Assembly: GCA_024734555.1 (NCBI GenBank)
Contig: JANPWX010000081.1
Location: forward strand, 2,192,431-2,256,430
Source: Trochalopteron elliotii
Taxonomy: Eukaryota > Chordata > Aves > Passeriformes > Leiothrichidae
Direction of reading: 5' to 3'
DNA length: 64,000 nt
Shown one piece after another: positions 20,092-50,094 of the stretch. Both the position numbers and the translations under genes were made by a program. The stretch's first letter is position 1. Every line of letters starts with the position of its first letter. The notes below the pieces were generated by a model. That model did no database searches. It was not told the DNA's origin and worked only from the letters and a program-made list of their open reading frames with translations.

Positions 20092-23000
20092 TTAAGAGGA
20101 TCTCTTTAATATACGATTCCTAATAGAAAAACATGAGGTGTATGGAAATGCTGCAGTGCAAGCTGCAGTCAGAATAAGAATGAGCCACTCAAAGCACTGC
20201 TCTCCACTTGTAGCTGCTTTAAATTTGCAGGGAAAATGCTGCAGCAATGAAAGACTTTCTGTAACACCCTAGATCTATTTTAATTTTGCAGTCACTGTCA
20301 ATTGCCAGCAGTCCCAATAGCTGCCTACCCAGAGCTCCATATGGCGGCTGCACAAAACCTGTGCTCGGAGAGATTAGGTGCATTAAAATGTATCAGAACT
20401 GGTTCTGAATTATATTACATGAAGATTTAAAGCCACGTGGAGAAAAGCTGGTCAGGGTCAGACAGTATAAGACAGACAGTTCTCAACTGTCTCCCAAGCT
20501 GCTATTACAATTTTTTTAATAATCTCTAAATCCAGTAAGGCAGCAGCTGAAGATTTTACATACGGGAAAAAGGCTGAATTCATACAGTTCATATCTGAAG
20601 CAACAAGATCAAGCTGTAAAGAATATTAATGGTTCTTCTCTTGAACGCATTTCTGTGCAACTCCCAATTTTTATGGTAATAACGGAGTGAATCATAAAGT
20701 AAAATTCATTAAGGCCTTTCCAGCTTACAAGCAACAATTTGTTATGGAGGACATTCAAATTCATTATGTTCCAGACATCTGTTTTTCACTATTTATTTTG
20801 CAGAAACAATGGGGAAATAGGAAGTTGGGTGGTGCTAGGATCTTTATGCAGTACTTGGGAGATGAGTTTTTTGTTCTTCCCTCCCTCTTCCTCCAGCTAG
20901 TTGTTGAAAAAATATCCTATGCTGTATTAACTTTGTCTGTCCATAATAGGAAATATGTTACAAAATACAGTTGGGATTTTACATGAACAATGTGGTATGC
21001 TTCTGGACTGAGTCAGATAATACAGCAGAAATTTCTGATGACATTCCTGATTAGCTATATTCTGTTTATGTGCAGTGTAGGAAATTGACCGGAAATAAAT
21101 CAGCATTCTTAATTTAATGGTGTTTTTCAGCCTGGGTGGAAAGCTTTACATTAGCAAATACTGTTTTGGACAAACCAAACTGAGGGATGGGATTCTCATG
21201 ACTTGTAAAAATCTAAAAATGCAGAGCAGCCAGGAACAGGAACCCTGTCTCCCCAGAGTCAGAGCTAACCCTGTTCACCCTTGTCTTCCTCCCCTGCATC
21301 ACACCTGATTGCATTGACTGCACCAGTCAATGTTTTTAGTGTTGTGGCAAAGAATAATAAAATAAAAAAACCATGAAGCCAGAAGTGAATTAGTGTAGTT
21401 TTATATGATCCACACTTGAATACCATCTTCTGATCCCCAACCCCTGAAGCATTTAAAAATAGCTTTTGAAAGCAGTTCACTTGTAGGACTCTTCAAGACT
21501 GCCTCCAAAGTCAGGAACAGGTTCACAAAATCCTGCTGAAATAAAACCAGGATTGCTGTTTTATGACATTTACAGCACAGCAGCTTGAGGAAGGATTTGC
21601 TAGTTCCCTTTGGCCAGCTCTCTCTTGTCAGAGCCAAGTGCAGAAGAAATATCCTATGAATAGAAACAAGGGCTGCCTGAATCTCTCAAAAGAGATCGAG
21701 TCCCTCAACAGTAACACTGCACTTGTAAGTTATTTTCATAGAGACTTGCATATATAACTATATATAGTTATTTTTATGCAATAATGGTATTTCCTAACTG
21801 CTCAAAAAATAAAAGTAATAAACAATGCCTCAAGAAACAACTGTCCAACCAATTCAAATCACAGCATTTATGGCCAAAGTCACTTTCAGGGTCCTGGCTC
21901 AGGATTTGTAACACTCAAACGTCACCTAAAAGGACTAACAGCTCTATTTTGGATTTTATTTGTCTGAGTAAATACACCAGATTTGGACACACTTCCAAGG
22001 TTTTAGAAAGCAGGCTGATCTTGCCTTACCATTGATCACGTACAAATCTAGTAATGAAGACTATACAATACAGAATATTAAAACCCTTTGCTTCATCAAA
22101 GTGAAGCAAAACAAGGTTTAAAATGCATGTATGAGTTAACTGCACATATTTTACTAATTCTTAGCTTCATCCGTTCTAGTTTTTAACACCAAGTACTCTA
22201 ATTCAAGTATATCCTTGAAAGAAAGCACACTTAAAGCATTTTATAACCAAGAACCAACTGTGCAACATTTGACTGAGAAAAGGCAAGGGACATTTTCATC
22301 TGAGCTGCACTCTGCTCTCTCATCACATTTCTTCAAAGTCCCAATGTCACAGTAACTCATCCAAGGCAGTGATGTGAATTCCTAGGTCCTGTTTACACTA
22401 TATGAGGAAAGCATATTAATAATTTTCCACTGTGATTAAAACTGTGTGTCCTTCACTCCATATCATTTCCCTATCCTGTTTACTTAAAAAATGTACTCAT
22501 CACAGAACTAAAAGGAAAGTCCTTTCACACTGCAGCAACACTGAATTCACTCAATTTTTCATGGATCTATAGATTGCTTTGATGCATTCTGAGCTCAAGC
22601 AGAACTATACAGTCTTCAAGTGGTCACTGGATTAAGCTCTTTGCTCTCTAAACTTGAAAGTATTTTTTCTTTAAAATCTCAAAGCAGAAATTACACACCC
22701 CTGCCCCAAATAGGAAAGATGAGTCCCATGATATCTTTCCCCTCCCAACAACTTCTCCCAGCACCTTCTTGCAAATGAAGAAAACTACAGAAAGCACAAG
22801 TCAGTGCTGGGGGAGTGAGAAGCAGCAGGAGGACGGGAGCAGCAGCCTCGGGAGAAGGGGACCCAATTCTCAGGAGCAGATGTGTGGAACAGGCAAGGCT
22901 GCTGCCAACAGCAGGACTGGGCTCCTCCCTGCCCAAACCTCATTCCCAAGGACTCACTCTTCAAAAAGCAAGAGAGATCTCCCCTGTTATCACTGGGAAC

Positions 23001-23449
23001 AGTAAACATCCCCTTTTTACTGCTGCTGTGCAGACAGACAAGGCCGTTGCCAGGGCATCTAACCTAAGGGAGCTGGGAGAACCATTTCTGAAGCACACAA
23101 TTGTTGCAACTCTGACATGACTGCAATTATATTGCTGGCTTTTCATCACCAGAAAGAAGGAAGAAGAAAGGGAAGAAAAAAAAACCAAAACTAAAGAAAA
23201 AGCATTCCTCAACGTGGGCGTACAAAGAAAGACTTAATTTAAGTTTCCATGCAGTAATGTAAACTATGAACCCCCACAATATTCTTCAAAAATGAATTAT
23301 CTCACTCCAGTAAAAGGAGGCTGCTGGGAGCAGCAGTACTGCCTGACTGTCCAGCATTTCCAACTTCTCTGTTTCCTGGGCTGCTCTGTTCTCCTCCATC
23401 AGCACTTCTGTGCTTGTCCCCCAGCCTGTGGATCCTGCTGCCCACCATC

Positions 23450-23760
23450 CTACACAGAAAGGATGTCCCAGTGCTCCCCTTCTCCCTTTCTCATGCAAAG
23501 TTCTTATCTCTTTCCCCATCTCCATTCCTGGCTGCTCCTTTCTTTCATGCCTCATTCTACCCACACTGTTTCCTTCATCACTATTATTCTTACTGCTGTT
23601 CTTGCTGTCATTCCTTAAGAGTCATCCTTATTTTCCACTTCTTAAGTCTCGTTTTGGATTTCTGCTTCTCTCCTTAGGACTCCATCTCACCTATTCTTCT
23701 ATCTCCCCTCCTCATCTCACCCTCCCTCCCCCTTTCTGTCCCTCCTAGACTGTCTGTTCT
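23450..23760 (+). repeat. Pyrimidine-rich tract (C/T on + strand)
   Basis: About 300 bases are dominated by C and T on the + strand, densest at 23640-23750 (for example CCCTCCCTCCCCCTTTCTGT). The transcribed strand is therefore purine-rich. It looks like a degenerate simple-sequence region. Long open frames across it reflect base bias, not coding. Confidence 0.7.
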
Positions 23761-24075
23761 GCTGCAGCCCAGGCTGGAAACCAACTCTGGGTTTGCACTT
23801 GGAGTTAAAATGAAGCTTCATCCAGAGGAGAAAAGAGAGGGTAACATTCCTCCTATTGCTGGTAAGAAGAAAATCTATTTTGCACTGCAGGTAAGAGAAG
23901 AAAACCTCAGGTTTTCTGATGTTCTGATTTCTGAGCATGCCAAAGGTTGTGTCAATTGGGCTGTTCCTAGAAATGCCAGCAGCAGGATGTGGCAATGTTC
24001 AGCCTGCTGGCATGTCTTCACTTTTAATGACAATGTTGCTAACTCATTTTGTTCAAGTAAACAGTTATGACAAAA

Positions 24076-24172
24076 TCACAGAATCACAGAATAAGCTGAG
24101 CTGGAAGGAACCTACAAGAATCACTGAGTCCAAATCCCAGACCTGTACAGTACTATCTCCAAGAGCCTTCTT
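24076..24172 (-). mobile_element. CR1-like 3' fragment
   Basis: The + strand reads ATCACAGAATCACAGAATAA, then GAGCTGGAAGGAACCTACAA and GAGTCCAAATCCCAGACCTG. This is the diverged reverse complement of an avian CR1 3' end. Only about 100 bases remain, in the same direction as DMD. The subfamily cannot be assigned by eye. Confidence 0.75.
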
Positions 24173-25482
24173 CCTACTTAAAAAAACCGGGTTTGATGTG
24201 CTTCATCAGTGTGATTTTATATTGTTTTACTCCAAGTATAAGCACACAGAATGGCAGCCCTCTTTAAAAAAAACTATGGTTTTGCCTGATTCTAAGGTCA
24301 CTTTCCTTATCAGTTTTCCAACAGTGTTCTAAAGTGCTATTGACATTCACTTGGGAAAAAACAGAATCCGGTAAGCCCTAATTTCTGAGCAAGGTCATTT
24401 GTAAAAAAAATTTACCATGGCCTTGCTGCATAATCATTTTGTGTTGGTGTCACTTGAAAGCCCAACACAGCAGTCAAGGCTTGAAAGTGCCAGCAGGGTC
24501 TAACACAGCTATCAACATCACTGTGCACAGTTTATGAGCATGGGTTATCCACCCAGGACATGGCCCTGTAAAACACTCATTCTGAAATGGCATCAAATAC
24601 AGATTAGAATTATAAAAGGTCAAGACATGAATGACAGAAACAGTAAAATGTAAATCCTGTAGAATTAATCTGTTAAAAGAAATGTCAAAAATACAGAAAG
24701 TAAATCTCCCATCACAACTGAAGTTTGTGGTGATTTTAGAATTAGATTCTTTTCATAGTCATTGTGTGTAAGCAGTCTACTTCCAAGCATTAATATTCAT
24801 TGAAAACACTTGCTGTGTTTTGCTTACTACAGAACTGAAACTACTACATAATGAAATTTGAGCAGCAGGCAAAAAAGCAAACAACTCCCCCTTTCCCCAA
24901 GCAAACAAAAAAATCCCTCAGGGACAGTGAGGAGATGGGAAAAGAGCTTTCCTCCATTGTAATGTAGAAGATGCATTTAGAGTTAATCACAGACCATACA
25001 TTACCTCCCCTCCTCTACCTTTTCATTAAGCAGCTGCCCTCATCTTGTGCATTCTGCTGCTAGTTATGATGAGGATGAATAATTCCCTTAACTCTCTTCT
25101 TCCCCAGATTAAATAATTTACAAGTTTGAAAAAGAGCCTCCAGTTTGCTGTATATTCCTCAACAGACAGGACAGGAATTCTTTCACTACTCTTTAAAAGA
25201 AAACTGGTATTACCCATCCAAGGAGTGTCAGGAGCTCACTGAGCACTCCTCACCCCCTACACAGCATTGCAGGCAGTTGCCTATCGCTCCCCTGGGCACC
25301 TGGCTGTCACTGGGATGTACGTGCCCGAAACTCAGATAAACCACACGGCAGCAATCAACAGTTATCTACTGCTGGGCAACAGAAAACTGTAAAGCCAGGA
25401 GCTGCCACAACAAAGCCTTACACTGTTGGTAAGGTTCAGTTCCAACAGAAGCCCCAGTGACAATTATCTGCTCTCTGAGCTA

Positions 25483-32213
<6,731 letters not shown>

Positions 32214-35200
32214 TTATGCACCTGGCCAGAGGATGTAAAATGTCCTCTGAAAGTCACATGCAAGACTGGTTTCAGGACTCCTACAGATGCACTGTTATTT
32301 AGTTGTGGCCTTAGAGACCAGTGTGTATCTGTTTCATTTTTAGCTGTAAAGTACTTATTATGCTCTTGGGTCCTATGGAAATATTACACATAAATTACTG
32401 CGCAAGTAAAAATTATGTATTTCATGCTTTATGTTCCTACAGATAAGACAGGCTAATATTTGATTACTGCCTTCACCAAATGTGCTCTCACCATAGCACA
32501 GGTCATCAGCCTCCCTAAGATGCCTTGCCCATTTCTTAGAGATGTTGAGCAATCTTAACCAAACCAAACTCCACAAGGAATATGCAAACAAATCTGAGCT
32601 GAGCTGTGATTAACCTCTCTGTTACTTTTCCTCTAGTGAGGACAGTGAAAAGAATGTTCTGGAAACACTAAATAGCCTGTTTCAATATTTACTAATTAAA
32701 TGTATCCATTTTTAATTCTGAAGGGCATTTATATTTATAAATACCTCTATAGCATTACAGAGTAAGCCACGTTTAAACTTATTAGTCAACACGCAACAGA
32801 GTTTTTTTGTCACAGACATTTAAAAACTTGATTTTTGTTCCAATTTAAGTCAGTTGCATTTTGAAATGCAGATGTCCAGGGCAAAACTGAAATTCCTTTT
32901 CCCAGCTCTTAGCCTCTGCAAACTAACATCACCAAGCAGCATCACACTTAGGGGACACAAAATTATGGGATGTTGATTTACAAAGTAAGGCAGGAATAAA
33001 AACAAAGGAAACAAAGGAAATCAGAAAGGCGAGATGCTTGATGATGATCTTCTGGCTGTCACGGGAAAACACTTTGTAACTTCTTACAGTGAATTTCCAG
33101 GGTGTGAGCAATGGGGATATTAAAGCCCAGATGCTGCTAATCCTGCTCATACCATGAGCAGTCACAAACTGCAGCACGATGCAATATGACCCAAGGCAAT
33201 AGCACCTGATCCAAAATTAACTGCCCAAAATCATTCAGGAATTCTTCACAAAACTGGAAAATGAACTGACTCAACTGCAAGACTAGTTTTTCTCTCACTG
33301 GAATAAAAAACGTGCTTTCTTAAGTTCTGGTAAGCAGCATCTCTTCATAATATCAAAACAAAACCCTCTTTTATGAGCAGAGGCTAAATGCAGAACACCA
33401 TACAGAATTTTTTTAGAACTTGATCCTGTTTAAGAGCCCATTTGGCAAATTCACACTTGAGTATCCTATTTTACCCAGGATGAAACTGCCCCTTTGATGT
33501 CCTCGTGGGAGATGAGAAATACTTTAGCTGCCCACAGGGCTGGTTCACAGTGCTGCTTGGACAGTACGCTGGGATTTTGTAATTGCCAGAAGAATTTCAA
33601 GAGTATACATTTCATTGGAAATCAATAGGGACTTACTTCTGCTACTAAATCCCTTAAGCACTTCTGAAAATTTTGTCCTCTGGGCCTAATATACCTAGTG
33701 CTGGAGTGAATAAGGAAACCTTGGAATGTTATCCCTATTATTACATCAAGAAATTTAACTTTGACTCCATGATTTTGTGCAGGGTTTTATGGGAGTTTTA
33801 TTTTTTTTTCACATTAGCATATAGACACTTCTTAAAATAAACTAATTTGGAATATTCTGTTTAAACTACTAGCATAAAAAAGATAGCTATGCTAAGGTCA
33901 GTGTTATATGCTGCAAAAGCATCAGACCAGTTCCTGAGTGTCTCTGAAAGATGTTTTTCTTCTAAGAATTCAGTAGTCAAATTGAAAATAGAGCACAGCG
34001 CTCACAACACCTATAACTCCGAGCTTCAGGCTGAACTCTCAGTTCCTTTGAGACTATGAATCAATGATAATTAAATGAACCCCTCAGGCGTCTGAGTGGC
34101 AGCATAATTATATATGCAGCTACTGCTAAACATGGGTCATTCCACTTTGTGAAAGCTTTTCCCGTTAATAAGCAGCATATTCTGAAAAGCCTTTCAGCCA
34201 GCCCACTCTTCACCAACCTCCTGTCCTATCCCAAAGTTTGTAACACACAATCATCTCCTAACAAGCAAAAAGCGCTTGCCAACACGTTCTGCTTTAGGGA
34301 AGCTCTTTCTGTGGGAAAAAAGGCAGCTCTGGCCTTCATCACATTAAGATCCTCCTTCATCTTTCCCACCAAGACTTAAGAAATGTGTGTGTGGGGTCCT
34401 CGCCCAAAACACAGACCTGAGTATTTCTTTCCTAAAAGCAGATACGGAGGTCCTGTGAGTGACCAGCTTGCACAAGACAAGCTCCACAGTCAGATTTGTA
34501 TTCAAGAGCTGAGTATTTGGCACCATGCACTGATTTGAAAAGCTTTACTTGAAATAAACCACACCATTTTATGCTTTGCACTTCTTGTGGGTTCTCTGCC
34601 ACTCTTTTACTTTTCTGTTTAAAATTCCAAAACAGACTCCAAAATCTGTGTGAGCAGTGGCTTCTAGCTTACTTTGAAGTCTAAGTCATTTATATAAATA
34701 TTTCTTTGGCCTCTAAGGCAATAGAGAAAAGGTTAGGATGTTTTTAACTAGATGCTGCCAGATTGCAGGAGAAGTATAAAAGACAGCATGGAATAAGTAA
34801 CCAGCTGAAGGACAGAAGTGACAATTAACAGGCAGGAGAAAGTACACTCTAGAGGTCACAAACTGAACTCAGGGAAAACTCAGCATATGGCTGGTAATAA
34901 AAAGTATAAATGGTCGTCCCAGAATGCAAGATCATCTCCTCTGTAACCCGCTGCTGTTGGGTGACACATTAAAAAAATATATTTAATCTAGTCTGCATAC
35001 AATTAAAGTAAAAAAGACCCATAGCAGAAGTTCTTGAATATTTTCTTTTGCTGCATTTCCAAGAAAAGTTTGTGAATGTATCTCATTTTATTGATATCAC
35101 GATGTCCTGATGTGGTTTGCACTTAAAGATCAGATCTTTTAAAAGTAGCAAAACAAGAAAGTCATCAGCTTTGATGTGATTATCAAAGGAATTTGTATGT

Positions 35201-35580
35201 TTAAAAAAACCTGGTGCAATAGTTACACCTGGCATGCTCACAACAATTTAGAAGGCTGAAATGATAAAGCCACACACCGGATAATACAACACATAAGCAT
35301 TCATTTGTTAAGGACTGTTATTTTCCACATTCTTCTTTACGTTTAATATCCTAGTGTATTAACATTCATTGGGTTAATTTATGAACTGAAAGAACTAAAG
35401 TTAAAGTACAGCTCCTTTTTTAAAGCATTTCTATTCTTGTCACTGAAAGTAGGCTGCACCTTTACTTCTGCAGGCCTTCTATTAAACACACATTTTTAGA
35501 TTACTCCTCAGTAGACAAAATTGCTGTTTTCTATGAAGCCTGCAGAAAAGAAGACATACAGATACATACAGGCATATATG

Positions 35581-35596
35581 GATATATATATATATG
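35581..35596 (+). repeat. (TA)n microsatellite
   Basis: This is a short uninterrupted TA dinucleotide run following GGATATATGGATATA-like sequence. Confidence 0.85.
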
Positions 35597-36029
35597 TCTC
35601 TCTAAAAACTCCTGCAATTTTAAAACAGAAATGAAAAGCAAGAGCTGAAAGCAGCACCTACTGCAAGTGGGATTTTGGCTTTGCGTAGGAGCCCTGAAAT
35701 CCGGCACTGTGCTCTAATTCTACTATTGCCAAAATGCAGAAAAATAATTTTGTAATGAGTTGAGGTTTTAAAAAAAAACTAATTGAACTGAGTTCACAAG
35801 TGACACTGAAATGATAGAATACACAAATACAATGATGGTGTCTCCAGGCAAAAATATTTGTGCGAACAAAGCCTGCTAACCAAATTCCTTAAATACTTCT
35901 GCTTAGATACAAGTATGAAGAATGTGCTAGAGTAATCAGTGTAAGTGCCACTGCATGTCTCTGAGAGCATCAATTCTCTGAAAATTTACCTAAATGTAAC
36001 CTCAAGAGATGAACTGACATCAGCTTGCT

Positions 36030-37070
36030 CAGCTGGACAGGGGAGGGAAAATACATCAAAAGGCTCACGGGTCGAAATAAGGACAGGGAAAGATCACTCA
36101 CGATTTACTGTCACTGGCAAAACAGACCCAACCTGAGAGAATCAACTGAATTCACTACCAATCAAATCAGAGGAGGATAATAAGCAATAAATCTTAAATC
36201 TTAAAACACATCCCTCAACTCCTCCCTTCTTCCCAGGGTCAACTTCACTCCCAAATTCTCTACCTCCTCCCCTGCAGCAGCAGCAGGGGAATGGGGGTTG
36301 CAGTCAATTCATCACGTTGTTTCTGCTGCTGCTTTCTCCTCAGTGGGAGGATTCCTCACACTCTTCCCTGCTCTGTGTGCAGTCTCCCACGGGAGACAGT
36401 CCTCTACAAACTGCTCCAACGCAAGTTCTTCCCACTGGCTGCAGTTCTTCACAAACTGCTCCAGAGTGGATCCCTCCCACAGGATACAGTCCTTTGGGAA
36501 CAGACAGTGCTGCCAGCAAACCTGCTTCAGCGTGGGCTCCTCTCCAAGAGTTCACAATTCCTGCCATGAGCCTGCTCCAGTGTGGGTTTCACATGGGTCA
36601 CAGCCTCCTTCAGGCTCTGGTATGGAGTACTCCACAGGCTGCAGGTGGATATTTGCTCCACTGTGGAGCTCTATGGCAGCAGGGGCACAGTTGCCTCACC
36701 ATGGTCTTCTCCATAAGCTGCAGAGGAATCTCAGCTCTGGCGCCTGGAGCACCTCCTCCCCCTCCTCCTGCACTGACCTTGGTGTCTGCAGCTTTGTTTC
36801 TCTCACATATTTCCTCTCTTTCCCAGCTGCTGTTGTGCAACAGATTTTCTCCTGGACCCTTCTCAACTACATTATCCCACAGGCACTACCACTGCCACTG
36901 ATGGGCTTGGCCTTGGCCAGCAGCAGGTCTGTCTTGGAGCTGGCTGGTGCTAGTTCTGTCAGACATGGGGTAAATTTCTAGCAACTTCTTAGAGAAACTA
37001 CACCTGGAGACACCTGCTACCAAAACCTGGCCACACAAACCCAATGCAAAAGTCCAAGATGAGTCCAGAA
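36030..37070. mobile_element. Endogenous retrovirus LTR-like repeat (probable solo LTR)
   Basis: About 1 kb has the organisation of an LTR repeat I associate with songbird genomes. It runs from AAATAAGGACAGGGAAAGAT through ATCAAATCAGAGGAGGATAA and an interior of imperfect repeats to CCAAAACCTGGCCACACAAA. The interior repeats share a core like CTGCTCCAGNGTGGG followed by GGCTGCAGT. No gag, pol or env sequence lies beside it, so it looks like a solo LTR or fragment. The exact ends, orientation and family could not be fixed by eye. A 227-codon open frame across it has no viral or host similarity and is not called as a gene. Confidence 0.6.
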
Positions 37071-37186
37071 TTATTTAATGGTAGGAATCAGTTATTGAAG
37101 AACACCTGAAGGACCACAGAGTCACAGCCAGCACAGGTCTGTGAGGCAAAAGACCTGCTTAATAAATTTCATTTCCTTTTCATAAA

Positions 37187-37351
37187 ATCACACAGAATCA
37201 CGAGGTTGGAAGAGACCAAGATCATCGAGTCCAACCCATGCCCTAACACCTCAAATAAACCATGGCACCGAGTGCCACATCCAGCCTGTTTTTAAACACA
37301 GCTGGAGATGGTAACTCCAGCATCTCCCTGGGCAGACCATTTCAGTACTTT
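37187..37351 (-). mobile_element. CR1 3' fragment, antisense to its neighbour
   Basis: The + strand reads AATCACGAGGTTGGAAGAGA, then TCATCGAGTCCAACCCATGC and later ACTCCAGCATCTCCCTGGGC. This is the reverse complement of a CR1 3' region. About 165 bases remain. It abuts a longer CR1 in the opposite direction, so the two are arranged 5' end to 5' end. Confidence 0.8.
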
Positions 37352-37359
37352 ATGACGTA

Positions 37360-38549
37360 GTAACCCAGTTAGTTGACCAAAGGAAGCCAGCTCATGTAAT
37401 CTTTTTGGATTTCAGTAAAACTTTCAATACTGTCTCTCATGAGATCTTTCTGGACAAAATGTCCAGCCCCCAGCTGGAAAAACACACCAGGTAATGGGTG
37501 AGCAGCTGACTCACAGATGGGGAACAAAGGGTCCCAGTGAATGAGGTGACATCAGAGTGGCGAGCTGTCACTAGGGGGGCTCCACAGGGCTCCATCCTCA
37601 GCCCTGTGCTCTTCAACATCTCCATAAAGGACTTGAACACAGGACTGGAAGCGTTGTGAGCAAGTTTGCAGGTGATACAAAACTGGGAGGAGCTGTTGAC
37701 TCCTTGAAGGCAGGGAGGCCCTGCAGAGAGACCTCGACAAATGACAAGGCAGGGCAGTCACTAACTACGTGAAGTTCAACAAGGGAAAGTGCTGGGTTCT
37801 GCACCTGGGCTGGGGCAACCCTGGATGTACAGACAGACTGGGGAATGAGAGGCTGGAAAGCAGCACCAGGGAAGGAGACCTGGGAGTCCTGGTGGATGGA
37901 AAGTTGAATCTGAGCCAGCAGTGCCCTGGCAGCCAGAAGGGCCAGGCGTGTCCTGGGGACATCAGGCCCAGCATGGCCAAGCTGGGCAAGGGAGGGGATT
38001 GTCCCCTCTGCTCTGCTCTGGGGCGGCCTCATCTCCAGTGCTGGGGGCAGTTTGGGGTGCCACAATACAAAAAAGGCATTAAGCTGTTAAAGAACATCCC
38101 AAGGAGGGCAACAAGGATGGTGAAGGGTCTGGACGGCAACGAGATGATGAAGCCGTGTGAGGAGGGGCTGAGGTCACTGGGTTCAGCCTGGAGGAGACTG
38201 AGGGGAGACCTCACTGCAGTTACAGCTTCCTTGTCAGGGCAAGACAAAGGGCAGGCACTGATCTTTTCTCTCTGTGACCAGTGACAGGACCCAAGGGAAT
38301 GGTCTGAAGTTGTGTCAGGGCAGGTTTAGATTGGATACTGGAAAAAGATTCTTCCCCCAGAGGGTGGCTGAGCACTGGAACAGGCTCTCCAGGGAAGTGG
38401 TCACAACACCAAGCCTGACAGACTTCAAGTGTCTGGACAATGTTCTAAGGCACATGGTGTGACCCTTGAGGTGTCCTGCCCAGGGCCAGGAGCTGGACTT
38501 GGATGATACTTGTGAGTTCCTTCCAACTCAGAATATTCTATGATTCTAA
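37360..38549 (+). mobile_element. CR1 LINE, 5'-truncated, with degenerate ORF2 reverse transcriptase
   Basis: Translated fragments match the CR1 reverse transcriptase in order. They are DFSKTFNTVSH near 37408 (motif A), [15 protein letters not shown] near 37579 (motif B), FAGDTKLG at 37665 (motif C), then MKFNKGKCWVLHLG from 37769 and DLGVLVDGKLNLSQQC. The element ends with ATTCTATGATTCTA at 38535-38548, the CR1 3' hallmark. Motif C has Gly where the first catalytic Asp is expected, and motifs A and B lie in a different frame from C, so the enzyme is dead. It is antisense to DMD. About 1.2 kb remains, longer than the other CR1 copies here. Confidence 0.93.
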
Positions 38550-39788
38550 TACAGATAAAATGGGATGCAAAGTTTAGCACTTTCAGTCATAAAAACCTGT
38601 TACAAGTTACACTTAAGCAGTGCCAGCCAGTTAATTCCAAACATTCTGCTTCCTTCAGTGCTGCACTGATTATGAATATTTTTCACTGCATATCACTCGA
38701 GTTTCTTGATACCACATTTCCACAGTGAGTGTGGCAGAAGCGCTGTACCATGGAAAGATGTTTATATTTCTAATCATCATAATTCCTTCTTTGTCACTGC
38801 ATTCATGTTGAAATATTTCATTATGTTACAAGACTTTTCACTTATTGTTTATTTTTTCCTTTTTTCCCCCTATTTTTTATACATTCAGAAATTAAGTCTG
38901 CTCACTTTATCAGAATTCACCCATGCTTATAAGCCTAAAAGTAAACATGCTCAAAAATACTGAGGTTTGACACGGTTCCAGAAAGCATGTGAGCACAAAT
39001 CCAACTTGAGAAAAATCAACAGTTGAGACATTTGCAACTGTGTCAGAAATTTAGCCCTGTAATTAAATGCCAAGTTGTGGATGTTAAAATATTTTAATAA
39101 TCCTTCCAATAGGACTGCCTAATAAACTGCTTGCTTTGGCAACTGACTGGCCTACCTGGAAAACTGCGAGTGAATTATTTAGCTATCAGGTTACAATAAG
39201 CTGAAAAGGAAATGTAATTCCAGTGAAGAGTAGAATAACATACAGCATTTGGGAGAATTAAAATGTTCAAACATGCACATCACTAATGTACAGTTGATGA
39301 GAGACTTCTCAACACAACCAAAAGCTGGGGAAAAAATGAAGGTAAATGTTTATTGCCATGATCTCATTTAAAGGCAATAACCCCTCAGGGTTCAAGATTC
39401 AACTTAACAAACCATTTTCAACTCCAGCTCTGAAGCGATTATTTCACACGAGCTCTCACTGCTCCCAACACACCACAACTGTGCTCCTTTCTGCTGTAAA
39501 GCTGTGGCTGACACAGGACATGGCACAGTGAAAATACCTGGCTAAAGAGTGTAAAGATGAGAAATGTGTACAGCATGTTCAGATTTATTTCTGAATCACT
39601 GCTCTGGTTTTATAATGATCATGTAAACTGGTGGCAGCAGGAGGCCCTTCAGGTGAGAGGTCTCCACATACCAGGCAGAGCTGGGGATATGTGTGGGAGT
39701 GTTTTTCTGCTTCTGAAATCTGTGAATAAACTTGTGTGCTGGTCAGGGAGCCTTCCTGGCAGCAGGTGAGGCACAGGCAGGTACTTAC

Positions 39789-39863
39789 AGCAGAGGGCTT
39801 TCTGCAGCCTGCGGAGTTTCATGGCAGTCCTGTATGCCGAGAACCTGACGTTGTTCAGGTCAG
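39789..39863 (-). CDS. DMD: Dystrophin exon 64: WW to EF-hand linker helix
   Basis: This 75-base exon lies between acceptor ...CCTACAG and donor GTAAGT. It completes the Ala codon opened by exon 63 and ends on the first base of a Leu codon. It corresponds to human residues about 3096-3121. The product is [20 protein letters not shown] followed by QKALC, identical to human. It forms the helix between the WW domain and the first EF-hand-like module, part of the rigid unit that grips the beta-dystroglycan tail. The size is divisible by three. Confidence 0.98.

Positions 39864-50094
<10,231 letters not shown>

Noticed and set aside
36298..36981. 227-codon open frame on the + strand
   Set aside because: It lies entirely within the LTR-like repeat, is open in several frames at once, and shows no domain or viral protein similarity. 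The openness follows from low A/T stop density in GC-rich repeat sequence.
37769..38284. 171-codon open frame as a host gene
   Set aside because: It is a surviving fragment of CR1 ORF2, as shown by its order of CR1 reverse-transcriptase motifs and the CR1 3' end downstream.
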